Origin: Marthasterias glacialis
Lineage: Eukaryota; Echinodermata; Asteroidea; Forcipulatida; Asteriidae
Reading direction: 5' to 3'
Assembly: GCA_911728455.2 (NCBI GenBank)
Contig: OU452234.1
Span: forward strand, 2,668,501-2,732,500
DNA: 64,000 nt
The notes beneath the pieces are model-generated. The model made no database searches and was not told the DNA's origin. It was given only the letters and a program-made list of their open reading frames with translations. Made by a program: the position numbers and the translations under genes. Shown here in pieces: positions 24,401 to 33,668 of the stretch (within the stretch, counting starts at the first letter, position 1; each line of letters starts with the position of its first letter).

Positions 24401-27400
24401 TATTTTTGTGTGAATTTTATTTATCTATGTATGCATTGAATGAAATGGAATACAGACATTTTATAAAGTTGTATCTTTTTTAATACCCTGTTGAAAATCT
24501 GTGCATTTTGCCTTAATATTAAGAAAGCCATATTTTGTTCTTCCATAATTTGGTCTTCCTGGTATGCTTTTGGTTGGTTGCACACAGTTCATACAAAGCA
24601 TGTGCTTATTAATATTTTGCTTATTCTTTATTCTTAATATTTTAATGGATTAATTACGCATAACAAATAACAAAGTTGCAAAGTAGCTAGTTAACGCTTA
24701 CCTCAACAAATTTTTTTAGTAGATAAAAATATCCCCATTATTATTTTTCTTTGTACTTGGGTTAACTTTACGAGAGCTTCTTACCGTAAAGATTTACTTT
24801 AAGAAAACATTGACAGAAAGAAACTCTATTTGGCTCTGGCTATTAATTTTTTCACTTTTCTAAGCATCACTTCTGATAGACCATTTGCACTGATGTCACA
24901 TGCAGCTGCTATTTGCCCCTTGTTACTGTTTGTAAATGGGTTGTGCGCGTCTGCACCTGCACGCTTCGCCTAAAGTGGGCACTGCGCAGTTACAACTGGG
25001 GAGTGTGACTTTCAAAATGGCACTACAATAATTTGTCAGGTGATTTGGATCAGGTGGGGGAAGTAAAAGATAGTTTGTATCTATTCTTAATATACATGTA
25101 GTTGCTCTCACAAGCTAACAAAGTTGTAGATAGTCCCTTCTGAAGGAAAGGTACAACATTGCTTTCTGGATGTCATAGTTCATTCTAATCTTCTTGTTTT
25201 CAAAAAGGAATATTAGGCCGTGTCGGAATCAAGCGACTTCGGCTACGGCTTTGGCTGCTAGCTGCAACGACAACATTAAAGAGTAGGAATCCTCAGCGTT
25301 CTGGCCGTAGCCACTGCCAGAGCCATTCATTCGGACACTGCCTTACTCTGACAACAAAAACATTTGCCATATCATTAAATTCGTTTGCCAGATAACAAAA
25401 ATCGTTTGCCAGATAACAAAAATCGTTTGCCAGATAACGAAAATCGTTTGCCTGATAACAATTATTTGCCAAATAACAAAAACATGCCAGATAACAAAAA
25501 CATTTGCCATATCATTAAATCATTTGCCAGATAACAAAAAACATTTGCCTTATAGCAAAAACAGTTTGCCTTATAGCAAAAACCGTCTGGCAGAAGTGGA
25601 TGGTGTCAGTTGTTACTACCATTGTACTGGTATCTAGATGATAACACAAATGCTTAATGTTATTATATAAACAGAATGATAGATGACGTTATCAGATGTC
25701 ATTCTCCAAAACCTATTCACCGATTTAATTTTTACACTTTTGATTGTATTCATATTAATAAGAAAGCCCATAAGAAGTTCTTGCAACTGTTGTACCTCAT
25801 CCTTTGTAACATCTAATTGGGTTTTGGCTGGTCCTTTAATTTGTTAACACTAACACCCCTTTATTGTGTCATTGCAGCACCCTGATGGCCGGTATTCTGC
25901 CCTTTGGGGCTGTCTTCATTGAACTTTTCTTCGTTTTAACTGTAAGTGGTTTTTCAATATTATTAACCCAGTCCCATTTATGTTTTGTGCTTGTTTATTC
26001 CATACTTCTTGCAGCGCTCCTGCAGCAGGGATTCTGCCATTTGGGGCAGTGTTTATTGAACTAGTCTTCATCCTGGATGTAAGTATGATGACTTGCTTAC
26101 TTCTCGAAGCTTTTCATGGAGAAGGAAGTCTTGTGTATGTGTTGCTAGATGGTCGTTTCAACCATCTTTTGTTAAATGCTTCTAATTGTTAGGTTTGTGA
26201 TGGTTGCATAACACCTGCATCGAAACCTTCAAATCAGCTCAGAGTAGTTGTGTTGCAAGACAGTGATAGATCCAGTAGGGAGGGGGTAGCCTCAATAAAA
26301 TTAATGATAGGCCTGCTTGGAATAACCATTGTCTGGATCTATTATCTGGATCTATACAAAATAACAGGCGGGTGGCTACATAGTCGTCCGATGCCAGTCG
26401 TGCAAAACTCAAAATAAACCTCTTTTGTAGTAGAATACTGGTAGTTCATGAAACAGTAATGTGATAAAAATCAATGTCACAACATACTACTTTGATAAAA
26501 TGGCCTAGTAACTGTGTTATTATTACAAAAAGCTGTTTTTGGTTTGACTCTGTCGGTCACGCAATCGGTCTATAAATTGGGTGCTGAGTTACATTAAAGT
26601 GTTGGATTTTGTGAAGAGTATTGATGAGAAGGATCTAGTAGTTGGGGTTAGCCGAGTTCAACTGCAACTCATAAAGTCAGTTGCTTCTGTGACCTTGACT
26701 TTCTTTATGTCCCTTTCTTGTCTTTCCACCTCTTTGATGGAGGGATCTTATTTTCAGTGTTGGTTGGTTGGGGGGATCAGGTTGCCCTTGTGGTTTCTTT
26801 CCCCACTAGGGGGTATTCCTTCCATTTCTAAAACTGAACAATTCTTCTTGTTTTCTAATCACCATCCTGTTATTGGGGCTTGCACTGTTGGATGTGTAAT
26901 GAAATCAGTCAATCAAATCAATCAAATTCTAAAGCACTGCGTTGCGCTTAGCACAAATGCTTTAACACAAGTGCTTATTAGTGTGTTTTTATAGTGATAT
27001 CAATACAGTCGACTCTCGTTAATACGAGCTCGGATGTTACGAGGTTCCGGTTTATACAAGGTATTTTGCCGGTCCCGAACTGCCCCATGCGTGTTTTAAT
27101 GCATTTAAATACGGATGATACGAGCACGGTCATAACGAGAACACGGATAATACGAGGTATTCTTGCAGCCCAGTAACGAGCAAATGTATTGTTTGTCTTA
27201 CTTTTATAGCGAGTTTGGGGAATGAATTGTTGGGCATCGATAGTTTATCTTCATTGAGGTGAAAAATTGGCTGCCAAGAACGGCAAGTTAAAGTCATATG
27301 CGCTCTTTTTTCAGTCATAAAAAATGTAAATTGTTTTCATAAATTGGCTTTCAAAATAAATTAATTAAATCAAAACAGTTTTATTTGCCCCAAATGTTGT

Positions 27401-29660
27401 ATGTTTGCATGGTACATGTACATGTATATGATCACAGTTATGCAGTGTCCATTGCAGTACGGGTGCATTTATACACGTGCGTCCATTATGTCATGCATTG
27501 TGCATTGTTAATACCGCGCTTGGATAATACGAGGTTCGGTTAATACGTGAAAAACGGGCCAGTCCGGCGGACCTCGTATTAACGAGAGTCGACTGTACAT
27601 GTATACTGCTTATCACACATTGGTGCAAGAGTAAATATTAAATAAAACAAGATATTCTTTGTCCTCATTGCAATTATTTAAATTGCATAATTAAATTGTC
27701 CGCAATACCTGTTGCTAATTGCAGCTTTCAAGCTAGTCCTTTGTGGTGTAATGGTTAATACATCTGCTCTAGAATGCTGGTGTCATGGGTTCGAATCCCA
27801 CCCAAGTAGCCTGTGGATCTTTTCCACAGTATACAGTGCTAATCAAGCATTGGTGTAAGGGTATACTAACAATCAAATACAAATAATATGAATAATGATA
27901 CATTTTTATAAATAAATACTAGACACAATAACTGCATCATAATTATTATTGTTAGTATTAGTTAATTTTTGTAGGGAGGGGGCTGACAGTATAGGCTTAT
28001 CTATTATGGTCAACAGCTAATTCATTTTGGGCACATGTATTTTTATCAATTTGAGTACGTTTATTTTGTTTTTGTTTGGTTTGAAGGCAATTTGGGAGAA
28101 CCAGTTCTACTACTTGTTTGGTTTCCTGTTCGTGGTGTTCCTCATCCTTGTTGTTTCCTGTGCCCAGATCTCCATCGTCATGGTCTACTTTCAACTCTGT
28201 GGCGAGGTAATAGTCTTAAACACACCAAGCTGAGAATTTCGCCCTCTACAGTTTACCCCAGAGAGACTATTTTCCCCCAAAGTGCAACTCAGCATCACAC
28301 TGGAAGTTTGGGACCTTTAAATGGCTGACATGAGTCTGAAAAGTATTCACCAGCCTCACCAAAAATATTATCTTAAGTTGTAAACACAGAAAAATACAAG
28401 CATGCTGCTTTGCAAACCATGAGCGAACTTAAACAATTGTGGTCATGGGGTCGGCCCTGCGAGATGACGCAAAACTTGTCAACCTTTTCCCATGATGCGC
28501 TACAAAAATGGCCTCTGCTCTGAAGAGAGGTATAATATGTGATTGGTAATAATAAAAAATGTTTAATCCCCTTCTTGGAAAAAAAGGACAAAGGTCTACA
28601 ATCGGGGATTACACAAAAAAACGCCTCTCAATGGCTACAAAATGTATATTGTAAAAGATTTTGCAATTCGGCCCATGGGCACTTTGACAATTTTCTAATA
28701 AATCTATTCAATTAAATTTAGTTCAATTATTACTGTATTGTTATTATATTATTGTATTATAATTATTTATTGAATGTTTCATGCCCTAAGGATTACCACT
28801 GGTGGTGGCGGTCATTCCTCGTCTCTGGAGGCTCAGCATTTTACGTCTTGGTCTACTCCATTTTCTACTTTGTAACCAAGGTACGTCACCATATTTTTAT
28901 TCGCAGAAACAACTTGGGAACGATTTATGTGTTTCACCCAATTAAGTTGTTAAAACTCCAGATTGCCAGGCTGTGAATTAACTGTTAACTCCTGTAATCC
29001 AGAATCTATTTGTGGTGCCCCACATCATAATCAGACACTTTGACTTGTACTTAAACAAAGAGACTTGTGACTTTCCTTGTGTTTGGACCAAATGACTTGA
29101 GACTTGGACTTGGACTTGGACCTGCAAAAAATGACTTGGTACTTGGACTTGCAAAAACTGACTTGCTGCCATCTCTATGTCCAACATGTCTGTATCGTAT
29201 GGTACCGTACTCAACATCCAATCCTTTGACATCAGATTGACATGCCTGGTCCAATATCAAGCAGAATTGGTTTGGAAATATAGTGCTAAGTTTATCAAAC
29301 TCTAGCAATATCATGGTAAAGGTTTTTTTTAAGGGTGAGTGGAAATTCAGATTATTGTGTTTTTTAAATTGTTTACCTATTTGTATAAAGTCTGACCAAG
29401 AATTGATTAATTACCTCTTGCCCTGAGCTACTATCTAATACCCAAGGAAAGGATGTCTTGTAAACAGGTTGGTAGGCTCATCTTATTTCCTTTATTTGTG
29501 ATTTGAACAGCTTGAGATAACGCAATTTGTGCCAGCCCTACTCTATTTCGGTTACACCTTCATGATGGTTTTAACCTTCTGGATCATAACTGGCACTATG
29601 GGGTTCTTCGCAGCTTACTGGTTCATCGTAAAAATCTACGGCGCCGTTAAGATTGATTGA
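15480..29660 (+). CDS. TM9SF4: Transmembrane 9 superfamily protein, TM9SF4 type, complete
   Basis: Nonaspanin of Golgi/endosomal membranes that helps sort other membrane proteins (family knowledge). Exons: 15480-15599, 16341-16490, 16635-16744, 17321-17426, 18756-18820, 19410-19552, 20256-20408, 20852-20922, 21108-21240, 21829-21910, 22618-22693, 23093-23272, 24161-24240, one of 25878-25941 or 26015-26078, 28087-28206, 28791-28880, 29511-29660. Total 630 residues (human 642). A signal peptide ([14 protein letters not shown]) precedes the lumenal domain ([16 protein letters not shown]). Further landmarks are [45 protein letters not shown] and [11 protein letters not shown], then [13 protein letters not shown], and the tail ends KIYGAVKID, the KxD-type Golgi retention signal. 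[23 protein letters not shown] and the acidic EDTMEE stretch favour TM9SF4 over TM9SF2. All phases close. The tandem duplicate exon 14 is described separately. Confidence 0.95.
17566..17740. mobile_element. MITE with ATAGACCTT termini in TM9SF4 intron 4
   Basis: The left end reads atagaccttatacacatgac and the right end, inverted, matches it as atgacgtcaatgcacaaggt followed by ctat. Both arms carry the palindrome TGACGTCA, identical to a CRE-type site. Length about 175 bp, non-coding. Confidence 0.7.
19894..19916 (+). repeat. C23 homopolymer
   Basis: An uninterrupted run of 23 cytosines in TM9SF4 intron 6. The complementary G-run could form quadruplex structure. Its exact length is prone to sequencing error. 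Confidence 0.85.
21454..21669. mobile_element. MITE with AAGGCCATGTCACACG termini in TM9SF4 intron 9
   Basis: The left arm aaggccatgtcacacgaggc, continuing aatttacaggcaac, is matched by an inverted right arm gttgcctgtaaaaattgccc followed by cgtgtgacaaggcctt. Terminal inverted repeats are about 35 bp and the whole unit about 216 bp, without coding capacity. Confidence 0.8.
23581..23862. mobile_element. MITE, CCCAATTTCATAGAGC family, in TM9SF4 intron 12
   Basis: Ends ggcccaatttcatagagctg and, inverted, cagtgctatgaaattgggcc. Internal blocks of gtgcttact, ctaaccgtaagc, gcttaagc and tttgcttaccattaagca pair with one another. About 282 bp, non-coding. Related copies are at 5979-6138, 43050-43237, 52942-53212 and 60483-60552. 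Confidence 0.8.
25215..25344. mobile_element. 130-bp MITE with AGGCCGTGTCGGAAT ends in TM9SF4 intron 13
   Basis: Left end aggccgtgtcggaatcaagc; right end, inverted, cattcggacactgcctt. Sub-terminal gctacggctttggct pairs with gccgtagccactgccagagc. Non-coding, moderately diverged. Confidence 0.65.
25350..25582 (+). repeat. Tandem repeat array, TTTGCCAGATAACAAAAA unit
   Basis: About ten imperfect copies of a unit of roughly 20 bp built on tttgccagataacaaaaa, with variants tttgccatatcattaaa and tttgccttatagcaaaaa. It lies in the intron just upstream of the two alternative exons 14a/14b and ends about 295 bp before exon 14a. Unit variation rules out a CRISPR array. Confidence 0.85.
25878..25941 (+). 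CDS. TM9SF4: TM9SF4 exon 14a (alternative version A)
   Basis: A 64-nt exon flanked by attgcag and gtaagt, entered in phase 2 from the exon ending at 24240 and leaving in phase 0. It encodes [20 protein letters not shown] plus T, a transmembrane segment strongly conserved in TM9 proteins; human TM9SF4 has a matching [18 protein letters not shown]. Version A keeps the LMAG motif and is therefore probably the ancestral or default form. Splicing it together with exon 14b would add 128 nt and shift the frame. Confidence 0.88.
26015..26078 (+). CDS. TM9SF4: TM9SF4 exon 14b (alternative version B)
   Basis: A second 64-nt exon, 73 nt after 14a, with acceptor cttgcag, donor gtaagt and identical phases. 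It encodes [20 protein letters not shown] plus D, identical to version A at 15 of 21 residues. Most nucleotide differences within the conserved core are at third codon positions, as expected if both are under protein-level selection. It differs at the helix entry (TLM to APA) and exit (T to D), changing charge at one membrane face. Confidence 0.88.
26771..26960 (+). repeat. SINE, GGATCAGGTTG family, internally deleted copy
   Basis: It shares ggggatcaggttg, gtggtttctttccc, acttctaaaactgaac-type and caccatcctgttattgg blocks and the end gttggatgtgtaatgaaa with the fuller copy at 51395-51641. The B-box region is missing here. Located in the intron after TM9SF4 exon 14b. Confidence 0.65.
27006..27595. 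mobile_element. 590-bp pogo/Tc1-like MITE in TM9SF4 intron
   Basis: Starts CAGTCGACTCTCGTTAATAC and ends with the exact complement, flanked by TA on both sides (27004-27005 and 27596-27597). CAGT termini plus a TA duplication are the hallmark of the pogo/Tigger group of Tc1-mariner elements. Inside are repeated motifs (gataatacgag, cataacgag, gttacgagg) but no transposase ORF, so it is non-autonomous. Confidence 0.88.
27733..27890 (+). repeat. tRNA-derived SINE, best preserved copy
   Basis: A-box-like gtggtgtaatggttaatac and an exact B box GGTTCGAATCC (27788-27798) are spaced as in a tRNA, followed by a non-tRNA body (cctgtggatcttttccacag, gtgctaatcaagcattggtg) and an AT-rich end. The anticodon arm is degenerate, so it is not a tRNA gene. 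Related copies: 14940-15170, 15205-15350, 63275-63340. Confidence 0.75.
29085..29165 (+). repeat. Short tandem repeat, gacttg(g) units
   Basis: Irregular tandem copies of gacttgga and gacttggacttgcaaaaa in TM9SF4 intron 16. Simple-sequence expansion; no other structure. Confidence 0.7.
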
Positions 29661-31774
29661 TGACGAGAAGAGTTCCTACCACATAACGCAATTTCTCCCT
29701 TCATAGACAATTTACCAGTGTCACAAACTCTGTAAGGTTTCCTGTCAACAGCAACAGTCATAGCACTGATACATAAAAAGGAACCAGACTTTTTTTTATA
29801 CCTCTGCTTCCTTCCGATGGCATGAAAGAAAACAGGATGGTCTACTGTGCTAAGTCTGCTTTATTCAAAGAGTAGGGAGAATATTGTCAGGACTTAGCAA
29901 GAAACTTTCCATAGATTTTACTCCGACTACGTTTTTGATTTATAAGTAGTTAAGGTGGTATAAGGTTAGATATGTCCTAGATGAGGAGTGGGGTCGTACA
30001 GTTCCTGATCCTTATACAAATATGGCACCCTGATGTCTACATTGAAGAGAGGGTCTGGTTTTTTGTCTTTGGGGGTTTGTTTTGTTTTTGTTTTCAGTGT
30101 TGGAACATTTGGAAAAATATCTTGAGCAGTTACTCTTCTTTCAAGAAGATTGGCCTTGCTATGGTATCAGCAAAAGTTCAGGTTAGAAATACAATGCTTG
30201 TTTTCTTTTTTGGGTAAAATGTCAGAAGGAGGTACCTGCCACCCAACCCCACTCCTATCCACACCCACCAACTACCCCACATAGACAGATAGTCCACTGG
30301 TGAGAAGAGAAATGTGTCAAAGTGGTTAACAATTAATTTAGTTAGCAAATTCTTTGATGATGTAAAAAGTTACTTAACTCTGTATTTTGAAGAGAAACAA
30401 AATTGCTACCTTTGCTGAATGCCTTTTGGTGTCCAAAGGTTTATTGTATTATAGATGAAAGGTGTGGTGGGATGGTATATAAATATTAAAGTCAGGAATG
30501 CTATTGTTTGAATGTAGTTTTCTTTTAATTTTTTTACTAAATGTAATCAATCTTTTTTGTAGACTAGCTGGAAGGTTTGTTTCTAATTGATACTGAATTG
30601 TGTCAGGATGGGAAACTTTCATTGACGGTTGGTTGCAGCAGACTTACCATGCAAATCCATTGTTTTGGGGAAAGGTGTGCATGCTGAGAACTACATAAGA
30701 ACAATGGGATTTTACCTGGTATGTCTGCTGACACCTAGCGTTCCAAACATGAAGCAACTACCTGTAACCACAATTTGTGGTTTTGTCTGCATTTTTTACT
30801 CATCTCATTTTTTTCTCATGCGACCCTTTGCTTAACCATGTTAACGACCTTGGAATTTTCATGAGCACTTTTTACATATAGCAACAACAAAAAATATATA
30901 AAAATGAGCCTTTTTTGGGGTGGAGTTGGTTAAAACCAGCAGTCAGTCAAACTCCGTACAATCTGTATGAAATGTTATCTAGTTACTGGTCTAATCTGCA
31001 ACGCATTATCTCTATTACAGAAAATTAAAAAATATGCATTGAAAAGAGCTACTTTTCATTTTTATCTCGACCCTTATCAGAAACCTACACAAACTACTAA
31101 CATTGAAATTTTTATTTAATAATTTATTTGATTAAATAAGATTCTTTTAGTATGTTCATGTACAATCGTTGGATATCTTTGTTGATGATCACATCTCAAA
31201 ACATGTAATCAACTGATTCAGTTAAAAAAAACAGCATCTTAAACAGAAACAAGACTATTATTTGCTAAGCACGGGAAATTGTGCTCAGTAGAGAAAGTTT
31301 ACCAGCCGAAACCGATGGGATTTCTATAGTTTGTGACTGGTACCCTTCGTGATTTTACTTAGCCAATGATTTTATAAATGGAAATATGGAAAATTTGGTT
31401 CTGGACGCGCTGGGACTAGATGATGCATGCATGGTCGTTTTACTGGTACATAATTAAAAAGTCACTTCTAAAGGTAAAGTTTCGTGGGTGTGTTATTGTT
31501 TGATGGTTTATTTATGCTGCAATATTCATTGTATTTTTTTCACCAGTTGTCTTTAATACTTCTTTGAGTTGTAGTTTTATTTGTCTTGCAAATGAGTATT
31601 AAGGAAAAGCTCTGTTGTTTTACAGTGTGATACAAAATTAAATAGTAATTTTCCTCGGCCACAATGTTCCTAAAACGTAAAGTCTTTTGTTTATTTTTAT
31701 TGAAATAGATTTTCAGTTACAATAATGGGCAATTCGTCTGGTAGTGTAGATAAGATAAGACGCAAAGTTGTTCA
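29661..31774 (+). other. TM9SF4 3' UTR and spacer
   Basis: Follows the TM9SF4 stop codon. No canonical AATAAA appears until 31836-31841 (inside the next repeat); an ATTAAA lies near 30486. The exact 3' end is unresolved. The MITE at 30609-30757 lies within it. Open frames here show no family resemblance. Confidence 0.4.
30609..30757. mobile_element. MITE of the GGGAGACTTTTGA family
   Basis: Begins gggaaactttcattgacg and includes catgctgagaactac and tttacctggta blocks in the same order as the copy at 9277-9408, ending with a diverged gcgttccaaac. Non-coding. Confidence 0.5.
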
Positions 31775-32279
31775 TTTGATGTATTGAAATGACCAATTTA
31801 TGTGGCTGAACAGAAATTGTTTTCAGTCAAATCTTAATAAAAAAGAAAATTTGAAAGGCTAAATGGCAATATAACACACACATACTAGTATACCAGAGTA
31901 ACAAAAGCAGTCAAGTGAGAAAAAAGAGAAAAAGGGTGGGATCTAATTAGTTAACAAGACAGATTTAAAGAGAGGGACCATCTGCGGAAAAAGGAGAGGG
32001 CAAAGACAAAAATTATTTTATCATTTCCTTCTTGGCTGTCCAGACCATGGGGTTGAATGGCGTGGAGGCGCCGTATCCACATTTTCTCCCTACTCAGACG
32101 AACAGTCTCTCTGTGCTTACCTAGTGCCTCAATGCCCAGTAAAATCATGTCAGAAATAGAGTGATAAAGGTATGTTGAAGTGATGTCCGACAGGTGTATC
32201 TAGCTTCTGCGTGTTGACTGTGATTTGACTAAAACAATTTCTGTTCAGCCACATAAATTGGTCATTTTAATACATCAAA
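31775..32279. mobile_element. 505-bp element with about 59-bp terminal inverted repeats
   Basis: The left arm 31775-31833 (tttgatgtattgaaatgacc onward) and the right arm 32222-32279 are inverted copies differing at only two or three positions. The interior (minus strand, about 32000-32110) has a frame reading REKMWIRRLHAIQPHGLD, which recalls the RExxWIxxLxTxxPxGLN pattern at the end of GIY-YIG endonuclease-like regions of some retroelements. This may be an older fragment caught inside; no full enzyme is present. Confidence 0.6.
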
Positions 32280-33668
32280 GAAATCCTAACCCAAATCGGT
32301 TTATCCTTTGAAGCAATTACATTGTAAATGTTAAAGAGTCTTAACTAAAAACATACAATGAAACTAAAAAGTTGGTCTCTCATATCATATAATAAACGTC
32401 CATGTCGACGTCGTACTTTCTGTGAAGTTTTTTAATATTGCCTGCAGTGTTGAATATTTTACAAAAGTGTTATACCTCTTTTTAAAGGAAATTGGCAATC
32501 TCCAATATCAAGGTAATGGTCATACCGGAGCACCAAACTAAGACAAATTTGGTAGTTAACTATAGCTGTGTCGTAAGTGTTAATGTCACACTTTAAAAAG
32601 AAAAACCATCGAATTAATGTGAACTTATATCGTACTTTTCTGAGGCTATTTTAATTAATTCACTTGTGTTGAAGTAATAAATTAAAGTCAAACTTTGATC
32701 AATTTAAGAACTAGATATTTATAATTTATGATGCTAGTTGTAAAGACTAACGAGGAATGTCAACAGTTCTGAACAGTTTTGCAAAAATTGTCTTTGTGTG
32801 AAATTGACTTTTTTATGCATGGACAAATTAGAAATCAATGCCAGCCAGTGTTTTGTTTCATTGTAACGGGAATAACAAACCGACTTGATAACTTTATTAT
32901 TTCTTGTCGTTATTTATTTGTGCACGGTAACGCGGTGTATGAAAGAAAGTTGCTTACAAACTTGGTTGCTTTAATTAAAAGTGTTTACAAATTACTTTTG
33001 AAATTTTCGTGAAGGCGAAATAGGCAGTAAATATAAATTTAGCAAATATACATTGAAGATTAGTACTTGAAACAGAGTCGCTCATAAATAAGAAAATTGC
33101 AATTGGTGGAAAAGTTTTCTTCCTTTTACGAATACATAAATTTGTTCCTGTAAAAATAAATTGTTTAAATAAGTTAATGCATTATTATTCATCTAAGCTT
33201 GTTAAGTCCGCGTTTTGCAGTACCGGTAACTCACGGTTCTACTTCTTGGGTAAATGAAGTAAGTAACCTTATTGTAACGTTCTAATTTTATTTTTTAGAA
33301 TAAATAAATTCTTCAAATGACATTTAAAAAAAAAGATATTTTAGGTCGCACTTAAAAGAGGAAAAGTAACTACTGTATGCGGGGGAAAATATTCAAAATG
33401 CCCAAAGTAGCAATTCTTATTTAGCTCGCTGAACCTCAATATTGTTTCCCAATTTCTGAGTAACAATTTAAAACTATAAAAAAAATGCGTCACTTTGTTC
33501 GCAGTTGGCCGCAAAATGATTGGAAAAAGCTCGTACATAAAATTAAGATCTTCTTTTCTTCTTAAGATGACGCGCAGCTATTTTTGCATCTCATTAAATC
33601 GTTAGCGTTAGCTACTTCCACGTTCTGGAGTAATGACTTATGTTTTTAAGTCCGGGCATACTTTCATC
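32280..33668. other. Spacer between TM9SF4 and the P450 3' ends
   Basis: AT-rich; the ORFs at 32779-33012 and 33341-33538 lack any recognisable feature or splice context. The P450 3' UTR must lie at the right end of this stretch. Confidence 0.45.

Noticed and set aside
25350..25582. Regular short repeats resembling a CRISPR array
   Set aside because: Units are contiguous and vary, with no unique spacers, and the host is clearly eukaryotic. It is a tandem repeat.
26581..26994. 137-codon ORF between TM9SF4 exons 14b and 15
   Set aside because: Its second half lies in a SINE copy and its first half has no recognisable domain, so it is intronic noise.
27733..27805. Possible tRNA gene with good A and B boxes
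   Set aside because: Acceptor and anticodon stems do not form, and the sequence continues into a shared non-tRNA body; it is a SINE.
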